From positions 18,700,153-18,760,152 of the forward strand of contig NC_134028.1 in the NCBI RefSeq assembly GCF_964204645.1: a stretch of DNA of 60,000 nt, in the 5' to 3' direction. Positions 1 through 11,107 of the stretch are shown here, piece after piece; the stretch's first letter is position 1; each line of letters starts with the position of its first letter. Made by a program: the position numbers and the translations under genes. The notes beneath the pieces are model-generated. The model saw only the letters and a list, made by a program, of their open reading frames with translations. It was not told the origin of the DNA and made no database searches. This DNA is from Tubulanus polymorphus. Lineage: Eukaryota; Nemertea; Palaeonemertea; Tubulaniformes; Tubulanidae.

Positions 1-299
1 GCGTTTTTTAAGAACAAGCCAAAAATGGCAGAAAACGCCGATTTCGGCTAAATTGGCAGAAGCAGTTTAAAACTGAGTAATCCATAAATGGCTGATTCTG
101 CCGTTATTGGCGGAAAACGCCGAAATTGGCAGAATAAGCCGTTTTTGGAAAGTGTTCCTGACTGACAGTCTACTCACTCTACTGTCAACTGTGTCTGTCC
201 ACAGGCACTTGAATATCGGTCATCCTTATTACCGAGATGACGTATTTTACCGAGATCAACCGAGATGAAATGAAATATAACACGTGACATTTATTTATT
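1..299. other. Non-coding AT-rich left edge
   Basis: No gene is seen here. The first 170 bases hold short related pieces around GGCAGAAAACGCCG and CGCCGAAATTGGCAGAA that partly repeat and partly invert each other. At 230-270 the word ACCGAGAT recurs several times. These look like remnants of an unidentified repeat. Confidence 0.4.
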
Positions 300-575
300 C
301 ATTATCGATTTTAACACTTGAAATCATATTATATCAGTAATAAATGCCTGCTGGAGTCATATTTTACATATTTTGTCGGATATTTTTGTAGAAAAATAAC
401 TTTTAACTTTACTGAGATGAGATCGTCGATCAATCAAACTCAATGAAATTTTATTGCTAACCGAGATTAAGTATTTGAAGTCAAAATCTTAGAAAATAAA
501 ATATCCGGAAAAATATGACTCTAGAAGGTATTTATTACTGATATAATATGATTTCAAGTGTTAAAAGCGATTTCG
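300..575. repeat. Inverted repeat, arms of about 80 bp
   Basis: The left arm (about 303-385) and right arm (about 495-574) are near-perfect reverse complements. They share TTTTAACACTTGAAATCATA and a continuing stretch ending near TCCGGATATTTT. About 110 bases separate the arms. The right arm overlaps the last readable integrase codons of the BEL/Pao element, so the inversion sits exactly where that element stops being recognisable. It could be a foldback element or an inverted duplication of retrotransposon sequence. Confidence 0.75.
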
Positions 576-972
576 CGACTCTTACTAACGATTCTGTTAT
601 ACCATTATGATGAGCTGCGGTTGGAGTGAAGAACTGCCATTGCGTTTGACGTTCATGTCCGAATTCTTTCAACTCACACGCTACGAAACCTTGAACCATT
701 TTACGAAGTTCCCCATCACATGCTATGAGTTGGCTCTCTCTGTCTGACCAGAGTTTCCGAGGTTGACCGCAGTTTGCATAAAATCGTCGAAGTAATTCAT
801 GAAATTTTCCAGTTGAATAATCTTCGGCTACATCTATGTACACGCATTGTACCCCTAAACAACAAAAAATTACGCCGTAAGCTTTTGTCGTTTGATTTCG
901 TCCAAACCGAATGTTGATGGGCCCAAAGAAATCTGATGTATTTGTCCATGGTATTGTATACAATTCTTTCAA
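535..972 (-). pseudogene. BEL/Pao integrase catalytic core
   Basis: The DDE core is readable. TNTSDFFGPINIRFG carries the first Asp, LWSDRESQLIA the second, and TPTAAHHNGITESLVRVAK the catalytic Glu. The frame begins at a non-ATG codon, as expected for an internal part of a polyprotein. It ends inside the right arm of the inverted repeat, so the C-terminal domain is missing. Confidence 0.85.
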
Positions 973-1262
973 CGGGTAGATTTATAAGCTACACCGCAAA
1001 CCACTGACTGCTGACTACGAATCCGGAATGAAATAAACTTTATAAACGAACCGGAGGAGCTTGATCTGAGTTAAACGCTCGATTCTTTATTGTTCATCAT
1101 CATCATAACTTTCTTCGATAACACATAACCACCGGCTTGACCGGAGACATCTTACAGCTTATACTCTTATCTGCTTAAAATCGTCAATCATCGACGATAC
1201 TGAACCGAATTAATAGTACATCATAAACCTTACAAACGAGCAACGAGGTTTCTATAAAAGAG
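973..1262. other. Non-coding spacer inside the integrase
   Basis: No integrase frame is readable here although the zinc finger lies on one side and the core on the other. The CATCATCATCAT stretch near 1097 and the general sequence suggest a small insertion or strong decay. No terminal repeats were seen. Confidence 0.4.
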
Positions 1263-1413
1263 TTAAAAACAAATCTTAGAAAAGACCCAGCTAAAAATTA
1301 CAAGAGAAATAAACTTGAGCCTATTTACAGACACATTAAAGCTCCTGTCTTTACAAAACCGTAACGTTAACAAGATCTCTGGACTATCCAAAGCAACATG
1401 GATTCCCAAACTC

Positions 1414-1857
1414 TCACCAATCTTTATGTAAATTAACCGGAAATGCCACAGAGGGCAGCACCAGCTTAACAAGATTCGCCATGTATTGTTGTTCGCATTT
1501 AGCATTCAACCCCTTGCAGAATGTACATTTCTTATATACAAATTTTGCTATACGGTTTATTGCTATTATCCAATAATCCCGTCGTATTTTGGCGGCTAAC
1601 GCTGCGGGTGTATCATGACTCCTCTTCATGTGGTAATGCAGTACTATCAAATATGACAGGTAGGCGGAGTACGGTAATATTGGTGGACGGTAATGCTCGT
1701 ATGAATCACTTCGTCCCCTTACTACGATGATTCCTTTGTCAGTTTTCTCAGGCGTTAACAATTTTAGCTTCATCATCTCCAGAGTTCTCTGAGATAAGAC
1801 TATCAGTTTCTCTCTTGCGATATTAAATTCATCGACTGAAATGTTTGATTTTTTCAA
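1414..1857 (-). pseudogene. BEL/Pao integrase zinc-binding domain
   Basis: This fragment carries the HHCC finger of retroviral-type integrases: HYHMKRSH followed by KCTFCKGLNAKC. The IRRDYWII motif lies between, as in BEL/Pao and gypsy integrases. The frame decays after about residue 125. The catalytic core is found only further on at 535-972. Confidence 0.8.
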
Positions 1858-2577
1858 CTTTCATCTGATTTTTCACAATAGATATGAAACGCAATACATA
1901 TGCTGTCACTCTAATAGCTTTGTTTAGCGATGAGAATTTTTCGATAAATTCTGGTGGGTTGATGATTGTCACTGTTACTGCACCCTTCTTGATAATTGAA
2001 TCATGCAGTACCCGATTATCACCATCATTCAATTCAATTTGATCCTGACCCACGTTGAATAGCCACTCTCTCTCGGGTTGAAAGAGAAATGAGTCTCCAG
2101 TCGTCCAACGACCATACAATTGCGATAAATGTAAACCTCTAGTAAGGTCATCAGCGACATTTAACGAGCCGGGTACATGATACCAGTCGCAAATTTTCGT
2201 TCGCATATGAATCTCTCCGACTCTTACTGAAGTGAATGGTTTCAAATTCCTAGACTCGGACTGAATCCATGCTAAGCAAATTTTCGAATCAGTAAATAAG
2301 ATCGACTTTTCGAAGTCCAATCGAGATCCATCAGTATACTATCATATAACCATGCTCCAATTACACATGAGTTTAGCTCTAGTTGAGGTATGCTTAACGC
2401 TCTTAATGGGCTAACACGATTTTTTGAACAGACAAGTCGACATTCATATGTTCCATTTGATATCTGCCATCTCACGTAAGTAACAGCTCCGTATCGGGAT
2501 TGCGCTGCATCGCAAAAAATTAGTAACGTAGGTTTTCCAATCGCATCCTCGGGAGTTAAGCTCCTTCTAAATGACAC
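1829..2577 (-). pseudogene. BEL/Pao RNase H region
   Basis: Two overlapping frames (2272-2577 and 1829-2320) code for the RNase H-like domain of Pao elements. Recognisable parts are FCDAAQSRYGAVTYVR, then SPLRALSIPQLEL, then FTDSKICLAWIQS and WYHVPGSLNVADDLTRG. A frameshift near 2300 separates the halves. This domain degrades the RNA strand of the RNA-DNA hybrid during reverse transcription. Confidence 0.8.
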
Positions 2578-2641
2578 TTTGTCAATGCTTTAAATTTCTT
2601 TCAGAAATTCGATCCAGAATTCTCTGATGCTGCACGGTAAA

Positions 2642-3718
2642 TCATCGTCCCAATCCAAATTTAATTTCCATATTTCTGACTTTAGCCATGAGTAAAAACG
2701 GACCGAGATAACCGGTGACATCATACACTTCATTCAGTACACTGAGTACATTACGCTTTGTAAGCTTCGTAGTCAACGAATCTCTCAGAATCTTAGGTGG
2801 ATATTTATTGATTATGAATAATGTCTCTTCACTGACATTCCATCCTAGTCCCAATACTTTTCACTTGATGAATCTAATTTAATTCTCAAATCAGAATTCT
2901 CGGAATTTTTCTCCATATTGGTAATCCATTCCTTGATTTCGAAATGTCCAGTTTTCAAAATTAAGTTAATTTCACCAATTCTTTGTGTTGCAATTTCCTG
3001 ATTAGGCAAACTGTCGGTTATGTCACCCATATATCTTGAATTGATGATAATATCAACGCTTTCGTCATACTGGCTCATAAAGTTTTCTGCAGTCAAATTC
3101 ATTGCAATGTTTGCTAATGCAGGGCTGCATTTATCCCGAATGTAAGTACCAGAAATTTGTATACATCAGGCTTACGGGTTACGTCATAGTTTCTCCAAAG
3201 AAATCTGTGTAGGTTTCCATCAAATGCAGGTCTCTGGCGAATTTGATGGTACATTTTCTTTGCATCGCCCATGACAGCAATAGCGCAATCACGGAATCTT
3301 TGGATAACTGCTACTTGATCGTTCAGCAAATCAGGGCCTTTCTTCTGATAAGCATTGAGGGCGTGACCTTTAAACAATTTTGCTGAATTAAAAACCGGTC
3401 TAATCGGCGTTGATGTGCTTGAAGGTCTGTATACTGGATGATGGTTCAGATACCAAATCGGTCCTGTATAATTAATGATTTCATCGTCATCCAACTTTTT
3501 AACACAACCTCTTGTATTCAGATTATTTGTTCATTGTATTTTTCAGCAAGTTCCGAGCCTTTGCCGATAAGTTGCTTTTCTAGGCTATATAAACACGCTT
3601 CAATTTGATGATAGTTGTTAGGTAACAGAGATGGGTCTCTATCATACGGAATTGGTATCATCCAACGCTGTTCTTCACTGATATATATCGCACTGTCTCG
3701 AATTGATTTTTCTTCCAA
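2642..3718 (-). pseudogene. BEL/Pao reverse transcriptase, broken
   Basis: Four consecutive frame fragments give one RT. The linker lies at 3518-3718 (LLPNNYHQIEACLYSLEKQL, then ELAEKYNEQI). The fingers and palm lie at 3114-3494 (RPVFNSAK, then VMGDAKKMYHQIRQRP, with the first catalytic Asp in the GDAKKMYHQI stretch). The second palm motif lies at 2845-3102 and the thumb region at 2642-2854 (NVLSVLNEVYDVTGYLGPF). The second catalytic motif reads RYMGDITDS, where BEL/Pao elements have Y-V/M-D-D. The GGT codon replaces an Asp codon, which should abolish polymerase activity. At least three frameshifts separate the parts. Confidence 0.85.
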
Positions 3719-3881
3719 CTTTTCAGAAAGAGGTAGATTTTTTGTACCTTATTTAAGCGTACAACATGGATTTAAGGCGATACTAAGATTCTCTGCTTTA
3801 AAGAACTTGCCTAGATCTACAGATTCAGCCCGAGTTACTGCCACGACAGGATTTGACGAGAATACACCTGGGTCATACCTA

Positions 3882-4562
3882 CTCCACTCTGCTATTTGCA
3901 CCAAAGATTATCGGTCCTAATATAGAATATCTGACTGCTACAGAATTTCTGACTTCGATTTTCCCGGAATGAAATTTTACGTAATCAGTACCAATTAATA
4001 GATCCGGAAGACCATAACCACAATTGAATTTTGTAATGTCAATATTGAATAATTTGCTGAACTCTTCAGCATCCAGATGTGGAATTTCACTAGAAATCTC
4101 AGGTATTCCAATGGCCTTGATTTTTTAGATCACAGTTTTAGAGTTGATAGGACGTACAAATAGAGAATAACATTTGGTATGCAACAGCTCTTTACCACCG
4201 CCTACACTTCCAATATTAACCGAAATTGGTTCCGATGGTAGTCCCAGTGAATCTGCAGTATCTAATTTTATTAGCGAAAGAGTAGCTCCATTATCAATAA
4301 ACGATAACGCGATTGACTGTTTATAGGTGTCATCAGGATTGATGATTTGTACATTGATAACTGGTGACAGTCCTTCTTGAGATGTGGTTACTCCATCGAA
4401 ATATACAGGGGCTGACTTGTCTGGTGTTCTCGTGAAATTTGCTCCGTGCAACAAGGTGTGATGATAATATTTACATGGTTCTCCGGAATCTATTTTATCA
4501 CACTGCCTGCGACCTCGACATGGAACATTAAACTTGTGTGAAATTTTAGACAGAACAAGCAT
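3882..4562 (-). pseudogene. BEL/Pao aspartic protease region
   Basis: This region continues the second zinc knuckle of gag and then codes for a retropepsin-like domain. The active-site motif is SFIDNGATLSLI, where DNGA stands for the usual D-S/T-G-A. A single in-frame TAA at 4122-4124 splits the domain. Beyond it the same frame continues with IPEISSEIPHLDAEEF and DLLIGTDYV, typical of the second half of the DUF1758 domain, to a stop at 3879-3881. The protease processes the gag-pol polyprotein in intact relatives. Here it is interrupted. Confidence 0.8.
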
Positions 4563-5689
4563 ACTCGCTTCGCTCTAACTATCTCTAATCGCTTGTTCGG
4601 TTCCATTGCTAGAAATCGAGGGCATTCTATAGGTGGATGCGCGTCATCTGCCTCACAAATCCAACAAGGGTAGATTCTCTTTGGAGTCGGCTTTACATTT
4701 CTATTTACCGTTTGAGTCACGACGAGTGTTTTTCCTGGTGTCGGTTTAGAGGGCTTGAGATTTTCCATCCTGATCGGTTCTCCAGCTCGGCGTTTCACGT
4801 TAATTTCAAATTTCATAAATTTTAGAAGCTGAATGAGAGACGGATCGATATTGTTTTGCAACTGAAATCGAGCCCAACACTCCTTATCTTGACTGTTGAA
4901 TTTCGCTTCGATTTGAGCTAATGTTGTAGAATTATCTAGATCCGAAATTTTATGAATTTCATCCCGATTTAGAATATTCTCTGCCCACTGTATTAAATGA
5001 TATAATTCTTCGAACAGTGACGGCGAATGAATCGATTTAAATTTCAATATTTCGTTAATAAACGTATCACTCACACGCTTCGGTTCACCATATAATTCAC
5101 AGAGTACACTGATAGCTCGATCGTAATCACGAATATTGATAAGCCATTTCTTTGCGGAGTCTGGAATCGAATGTTTTAAACAATAGAGGGCTTCGTCGGG
5201 TGAGAAGTTGTTTCGATCGCCGTATATAAACTCAAAATCGTCGAGAAATCCATAGAAATCAAGAACATGTCCACTAAACGATGGTTTATCGACCTTTTGC
5301 GCCTGCACTTTAATATTTCTCTTGGTTGGTGTTTTCGATAGTTTTTTACAGTCGTCGTCTCCGTTTTGCAGATCAGAGTCTTTAACGGTGATCGATGTAT
5401 CTGTAGATAACGCTGACTCGGCTTCGATGAAACGTTTCTGCAGTTCATCTATCCACGATTGTTCAATTTCGAAATTTTTGTCATCTGACAGCATACAATA
5501 TTCGTCGTGCTTCTCTTCGCATGATTTAAAAGCTGTAGTTAATTCTTGCAATGCAGTTTCGGCGAGAATTAGCGACTTTGAATCTATGAGTTGATACAGC
5601 TTGTTTTCGCATCGCGTGAATTTACTTTTTACACTTCTCCGTTTGCGTTCAGCGCTTAATTTTGCATCCAATAATTCCTGGACTGACAT
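4490..5689 (-). CDS. BEL/Pao gag polyprotein (399 codons)
   Basis: An open frame of 399 codons starts at an ATG on the minus strand (5689-5687). It codes for the structural nucleocapsid precursor of the retrotransposon. The N-terminal half is charged and probably coiled. The middle (about residues 130-300) resembles the gag domain of BEL/Pao elements (DUF1759), with the typical VDKPSFSGHVLDF and later GEPKRV motifs. Near residue 345 is the first Cys-rich knuckle (CWICEADDAHPPIEC), followed by the start of a second (CLFC). The frame then runs out, and the rest of the second knuckle continues in the overlapping frame at 4125-4562, so a frameshift lies near 4540-4560. It is the best preserved part of the element. 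Confidence 0.85.
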   Translation of the reverse strand: MSVQELLDAKLSAERKRRSVKSKFTRCENKLYQLIDSKSLILAETALQELTTAFKSCEEKHDEYCMLSDDKNFEIEQSWIDELQKRFIEAESALSTDTSITVKDSDLQNGDDDCKKLSKTPTKRNIKVQAQKVDKPSFSGHVLDFYGFLDDFEFIYGDRNNFSPDEALYCLKHSIPDSAKKWLINIRDYDRAISVLCELYGEPKRVSDTFINEILKFKSIHSPSLFEELYHLIQWAENILNRDEIHKISDLDNSTTLAQIEAKFNSQDKECWARFQLQNNIDPSLIQLLKFMKFEINVKRRAGEPIRMENLKPSKPTPGKTLVVTQTVNRNVKPTPKRIYPCWICEADDAHPPIECPRFLAMEPNKRLEIVRAKRVCLFCLKFHTSLMFHVEVAGSVIK

Positions 5690-6014
5690 ATTTGGTGTGG
5701 TTTCGATTTTGAATAGTGACTAATTGAATAATACGACAACGTTTTGAGATGATGACGAAGATGATGTCGGTTTAATATTTATCTTATATATCTGTCTACC
5801 AATATCATTCAAAATCGTTGCCTATATATGTATTACATGATGTCTTGACCAGCATGGTTAGGAGAGTGTCTATATAATCCCCAGATCTATATATTGTAAG
5901 CCTTACATAGAGAGAAATATTGTTGACCAATGAAATGCCCGGAATTGCTGAATGCAGACTATGAATGAAACTATGAATGCCTGAATAGCCTACTCATAAA
6001 CAAGGTCAACATAT
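5690..6014. other. Upstream flank of the BEL/Pao gag
   Basis: This is the expected place for the leader and 5' LTR of the minus-strand element. No TG...CA-bounded repeat with a second copy downstream was recognised. No gene is seen. Confidence 0.35.
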
Positions 6015-6755
6015 ATCTATGGTTAGCAATTTATATTATATTCATTACTATAAAGAGACCATGAAAAGTGAAGTATTTTCCATTTCATCAGTTTTAATGC
6101 AGACCTGTCACCACAGGTCTCGAGAAGCTCTGCAAAATGACGGGCGTTGCCGTGTGAGGTCTCGCTTCATAATTATTGTTTTATAGTAACTTAAGATTAA
6201 CTCTAACCATGGTTATCAATTGATATTATATTCATTACAATATATAGGTCATGAAAAGTAAAGTTTTTTTTCTATTTCATCAGTTTTAATGCAGACCTGT
6301 CACCACAGGTCTAGAGAAGCTCTGCAAAATGGCGCGCGTTGCCGTGTGAGGTCTCGCTTCATAATTATTGTTTTATAGTAACTTAAGATTAACTGTATCT
6401 ATGGTTAGCATTAATATTATACTCATTAATATATATATATATATAGGTTATAAAAAGTAAAGTTTTTTTTTTTCCGTTTCATCAGTTTTAATGCAGACCT
6501 GTCACCATAGGTCTCGAGAAGCTCTGCAAAATGGCGCATGTTGCCGTGTGAGGTCTTGCTTCATAATTATTGTTTTATATGTAGTAACTTAAGATTAACT
6601 CTATCCATGGTTATCAATTGATATTATATTCATTACTATAAAGAGACAAAAAAAATTAAAGTTTTCCTTCATTTCATCAGTTTTAATGCAGACCTGTCAC
6701 CACAGGTCCCGAGAAGCTCTGCAAAATGGCGCGCGTTGCCGCGTGAGGTCTCACT
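6015..6755. repeat. Tandem repeat, four copies of about 195 bp
   Basis: Four head-to-tail copies carry TTTCATCAGTTTTAATGCAG at about 6083, 6275, 6477 and 6672 (spacings 192, 202, 195). Every unit has a hairpin, AGACCTGT-loop-ACAGGTCT, with an 8-bp stem. It is followed by GAGAAGCTCTGCAAAATGGC and a CpG-rich GCGCGCGTTGCCG piece. Copies differ by point changes and by the length of a short T or AT run. The last copy breaks off at GAGGTCTCAC. Confidence 0.9.
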
Positions 6756-7809
6756 AATTAATCAGTGTCATGGCAACTACGATATGTCTAATTTATCTAT
6801 GTCAACTTATAAGCCTGGACTGAAATGTTTTTAAATTGCATGTGCACTTGGTGAATTAATCATATTGCGAGTAATTAATAATAATATATAATGATATAGG
6901 GCCTAATCATTATGAGTATAATGATTATTATTGATACTGATTATGATTACATAGGGCACTACTGGTATCATTGCCTGATCTTGATATTTCTGTTTCATGT
7001 TATAAAAAATAAATTAATTGTAAACAATTCTTTCAAGGCTGTAGAAATTTATTGAAAGTAGATTTTGTAGAGTTTTGAAGTGTTAGTTTTCAAACTACTT
7101 CGTCATAAATGACTATGAAAAATAGTAAATAGTAAACGAATATAAATCTATTTATGCTTTAGCGAGATCGAAATCTGTGATCGCTTATAAGACACTGTAT
7201 AGTATGCTTGTGGTGCTGAACTATAGGTGAACTATGAAGGAGCAGTAACAGTGCTGAGAGCTTAGCATAGTGTACTTCATAGCAGCGGATTGAAATCTGC
7301 ATCTTCAATTTGATTGATTTAGCCTATTCAAATTACTCATTGATTCTTTGAAATAGGTTTATGCAATAGACAATAGATGCTTTTCCTCCCTGGCCAGTTT
7401 CAAAGCTGTAAAACAATCTGGCATTGAGATATAACAGAAAATACACGCAGTTTCCTCAAAATTCAACGCATTTCTATAGACGCTATTTCTCAGCTCTGCC
7501 TTTAATGACGTTGCAGCGCGCACCTGCTGATTTAGCCGACGCTGAACAGTAAGCGATGTAAACAACGAAATGAGGTCAAAAATCTTGTTACAAAATCACA
7601 AATTGCGCGTAAACTAAATATTTTGGAACAGAACGGTTGAAGATGAGTGTATAGATCAATAGAACACATCATATTTTGAAATTTAAAAAAAAGGTGTCAG
7701 TTACCCTTTAAAGCAATTTCATTAGCCTAAATCTGTTGTATTTTGCATGTCCTGTACACAACACCACGACTGCCTTTTGTAGGCCAGCCATAGGCTGAGC
7801 CTTAATTAC
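6756..7809. other. Non-coding AT-rich stretch
   Basis: No conserved frame or RNA gene is recognised. A short frame at 7359-7565 (minus) has no family resemblance. At 7749 there is a stray copy of the GTCCTGTACA motif that is repeated inside the element at 9162-9922. Confidence 0.4.
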
Positions 7810-8676
7810 TGTACAAATGGAGTGAATTTAAATGACATGGTTTCCAGAGCAAAGGCTCTTTTACTGTGCAATTGAGCATATATTCATACAAATCATTCAT
7901 TAAAGCATTATCCATTCTCCAAACTCTACATAGCTGAATTTTGAAAGAGGGCCTCGTTAATATTTATATGAGCTTTTTCGCGAATATCTGATCGCAAAAA
8001 TATTGGTTTTGAAAAGCCAATCAGAAAGCAAAGACTCCTCTATGATTGGCTTAGCTGCAGAAATCAGCAGGTGTTCACGTGAACCCGCGGTATTGTCTAC
8101 CGTTTTACTTCCGGGTTTTATTTTAAGATCTAAAATTGTATTTCAAGATCAATTTCTGTGAAAGCTTTAGTTGATTTGGTTTTTGGGAGGAATATTTTTA
8201 TTAGCACTACAGAAAATATCATTGACCATTGTGCAATGTCCAGGAAAAATAGCTTTTTCTTAAATCGGATAGATGACCTTGATATGCTAATAAGCCATGT
8301 GGTCCAACTACAAATTCAATCAAATTTTATTCCGCAAAAAAATATCAAATCCAATTAAATTTTACTTTATTGAACAAATAAAAACATCAAATCCAATTCA
8401 ATTTTGTTTTATTGAGCAAATTTCAGATAATTCAATTCTATTCCGCATTTAAATCAATAAGACCAAGGGAAAAGATTTATCTGAGGTATTTGTTCCTGCC
8501 AGATCCAGTCGCTGTCTGTGCTACTTTAGTATTCTACGATTGTATGGTGTAAATTATTAGGTATTGACTCTGAGCTGGGAGTGTATTTAGACAAATTTAA
8601 CCCACAGAATGCATCATCATTTGCCATTTTATGAAAAGCTGACAGGCTGGCCATAGCGCCCCTGGGGGCTCTTGTT
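7810..8676 (+). repeat. Dispersed repeat family A, near full-length copy
   Basis: This shares its whole length with 51072-51958 and parts with 19074-19330, 19720-21262 and 33299-33715. The 5' end begins ACAAATGGAGTGAATTTAAA. The middle contains AGCCAATCAGAAAGC and its near-inverse TGATTGGCTTAGC, and TTCACGTGAACCCGCGG, which contains a short palindrome. The 3' end is GGCTGGCCATAGCGCC...GGGGGCTCTTGTT. No protein is coded. It is a non-autonomous element of unknown class; the GGGCTCTTGTT end resembles a retroposon tail junction. Confidence 0.8.
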
Positions 8677-9161
8677 TTAAATTTCCAGAGTTAAAAGTGA
8701 CCCATTTGCTTACTGAATCTAATTTCTTAGTATATGAGTATATCTTACTATTCTGATAGTCAAAATCATCATGGTTAGCATGGGGTATCGACAAACTGCT
8801 AAATAATTTTGTCCTGCACAACACATGATATAATAAGGCCTTTAAATCAACTTAAATGAATCATACTCTGCAATTAAATGGTGGAAGATGATAGATAATG
8901 TGACTGCTTACAGACACTTAACTCGACCCATTTTTAAACCTTATTCATTACTACTTTTTAGAACTAATTTATACTATTTAGTACGTGTGCCTCACAGTTA
9001 ATTGAAAAAAACGACCTATTTATCAGTGGTATTGATTAATTTTATAAGATAAAGGTAATAATCTTGCCAATTATGATTTCTTGAATGTTCCCTGGTCACT
9101 TAGAATATTAATAGTCTATGTCTTAGCACCGGTGAATACGTTTTGATCATTTATTCAATGA
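8677..9161. other. Non-coding stretch
   Basis: Nothing gene-like is seen. At 8811-8824 lies GTCCTGCACAACAC, one base different from the motif repeated inside the neighbouring element. Confidence 0.4.
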
Positions 9162-9922
9162 GATTCTCCCTGTCTTGTACAAGACTTACAATACCTTTTT
9201 AGCTGAAAAAATGCAAGGCTAAGTTATATTTCAATTAGTTTTGGCACTTCTCTACTCAGGGATGTTATCTATCATCAGGCTGCAAAAAGAACCTCAGGCA
9301 GCAAATAGATTATGTTACCCTTCGTACCAGAAGAAAATGTTATCATTCAAAAATAGTGTTGTACAGGACTGATGAACCAAGCTCACAAAGGGCAACTTAT
9401 TTACTGGAGATTTTCATTTAAAGGTTGGAAAATAGATGTTTGGAAGAGGTGAAGGTAATATATAGCTTACATGACACTTAATAAACTGAAACAAGTGAAT
9501 TTTTTGGGGATAGAAATTTTGTCCTGTACAACACTGTCCTGTACAACACGATGGGTATCATCAATTAATTAGTCCTAGTTTCTATTCGTATCACAGAATT
9601 GCTCTATAACTCTGGGATGTGATAGTTAACTTCCATAGGTATCTGCTCAAGACTAATTGCCATCACATCTATCCAAACTTAACAGAAATTTTCATTCAAA
9701 CTTTTCATCTGAAAACGCTTGATTTGTCTCCGTCCTGTACAACACTATTTTTAGATGGCTTTTTTTTTTCTTGTAAGTATGATATCAGAATCCTTTTGCT
9801 GCCTGATGATAGACAACCTCCCTAAGTACCAAAGTCCCAAAACACATTGAAATTAAAGGATGCCTTGTAGTTCTTTTAGCTGAAAATGTAGTGTAAGTGT
9901 CTTGTACAAGACAGGGAGAATC
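9162..9922. mobile_element. MITE-like element with palindromic terminal inverted repeats
   Basis: The two ends are exact inverted copies over 24 bp, from GATTCTCCCTGTC at 9162 inward, mirrored to 9922. Weaker matching (TTACA, TTTAGCTGAAAA) extends to about 60 bp. Each end contains the perfect 14-bp palindrome GTCTTGTACAAGAC (9172-9185 and 9899-9912). Inside, GTCCTGTACAACAC occurs at 9521, 9536 and 9732, and inverted at 9356, like subterminal transposase-binding sites. No transposase is coded and no clear target-site duplication was found, so the superfamily is undetermined. Confidence 0.75.
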
Positions 9923-10627
9923 GCCCTTTGCAGCATTTTACCAAACTCAGGCCTAACAGGATAGAACGCTATCTTTCAGAGAATCTTTAAGGAGAATTCT
10001 TCACTGTATTGTACTGTTCCTCGTGAGTTATAGAGCAAAACCATAAAAAAAAACACGAAAAAAAACGAAAGACTGTCTATCACCTGTCTGGCAAGAAAGT
10101 TTGGAACAATAGACTTATTTTTTGAGCCAATAGGCTTAGAACACCATAACTGTGCGGAGTAGCAGACGACACGTAGTAGCAGACGACATTTTGACAGCAG
10201 ACGATATAATTCTACTTCACAAAAAGAGTCAAGAGATAAAATATATACTATTATATCATTCATTATATTAAAATTGTATTACTAAATCATTGTTATGTAC
10301 ACATATCTATTTTTATAAAACAGAGTAGTGATAAGCAAATGTAAAACTCCCTCTTTTCATTTTATCTAATTTATAGAATTTGTATGTTTTGAAGATAAAA
10401 ATAGTGAATATAAATGCTTGGCAAATCTTTCAATGTAAAGTTCGATATGTTAATGTTTTACACAAAAACCAATTGGATTTCCAAAGAGTAGAATATCCAT
10501 GCTGTATAAATACTAAAAACAATAAAAAAAAAAACCCAATAAATGCAATTTATAAATCGTCTGGATTAAGTAGACATTAAAGACAAAATAATCTTCAGAA
10601 AATGATATGCCCGATATACATTCTAAA
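9923..10627. other. Non-coding AT-rich stretch
   Basis: No gene is recognised. Near 10160-10205 the phrase GTAGCAGACGACA is repeated. Otherwise the sequence is AT-rich with several homopolymer A runs. Confidence 0.4.
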
Positions 10628-10935
10628 ACAAACTTAGGAAAACATTTCACAAAAATCTCTTAAGTAGATTAGGCAATTGACTTAATAAAGTCAACGCTTA
10701 AGGCAACAAATTAGCAAGAAAAACTTCTATCAAATTGACTTAGGAAAATATCACAAAAGCTTAAGGCAAAAAATTAGCAAGAAACACTTATATCAAATTG
10801 ACTTAGAAAATATCACAAAAATTACTTGATTAAGTCAACGCTACAGGCAACATATTAACAAGAAACACTTATATCAAAGTGACTTAGGAAAACATTACAA
10901 AAATACCTTAAGTCAACGCTACAGGTAACAAAATA
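10628..10935. repeat. Tandem repeat with 66- to 80-bp units
   Basis: Units carrying AGCAAGAAACACTTATATCA and TTGACTTAGGAAAATATCAC recur at about 10706, 10772 and 10852. The shorter unit lacks TTACTTGATTAAGTCAACG, which explains the uneven spacing. The array is AT-rich and imperfect. Confidence 0.75.
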
Positions 10936-11107
10936 ATCATATAGGCCTATACCTGATGCCCTATAAACATTCTACTCTATAAAGATCTTATCAAATTCAA
11001 ATTCAGCAACATGAAAACAAAGATTGCAAAACATAACAAAAATATCTTGATTATTAAATGGACAAATACAGTGGAACCTCGATACAATGAACTCGAATAT
11101 AATGTAA

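Larger units (their letters stand above)
535..5689 (-). mobile_element. Degenerate BEL/Pao LTR retrotransposon
   Basis: Read on the minus strand, the pieces follow the BEL/Pao order: gag with zinc knuckles, aspartic protease (DUF1758-like), reverse transcriptase, Pao-type RNase H (formerly peptidase A17), the HHCC zinc-binding part of integrase, then the integrase core. The gag frame is long and open. The pol part is broken into several frames with stops, and the RT catalytic motif is mutated, so this copy cannot move by itself. No LTR pair could be found: 5690-6014 upstream of gag and 1-530 downstream share no obvious direct repeat. The integrase end is interrupted by the inverted repeat at 300-575. 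Confidence 0.9.
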
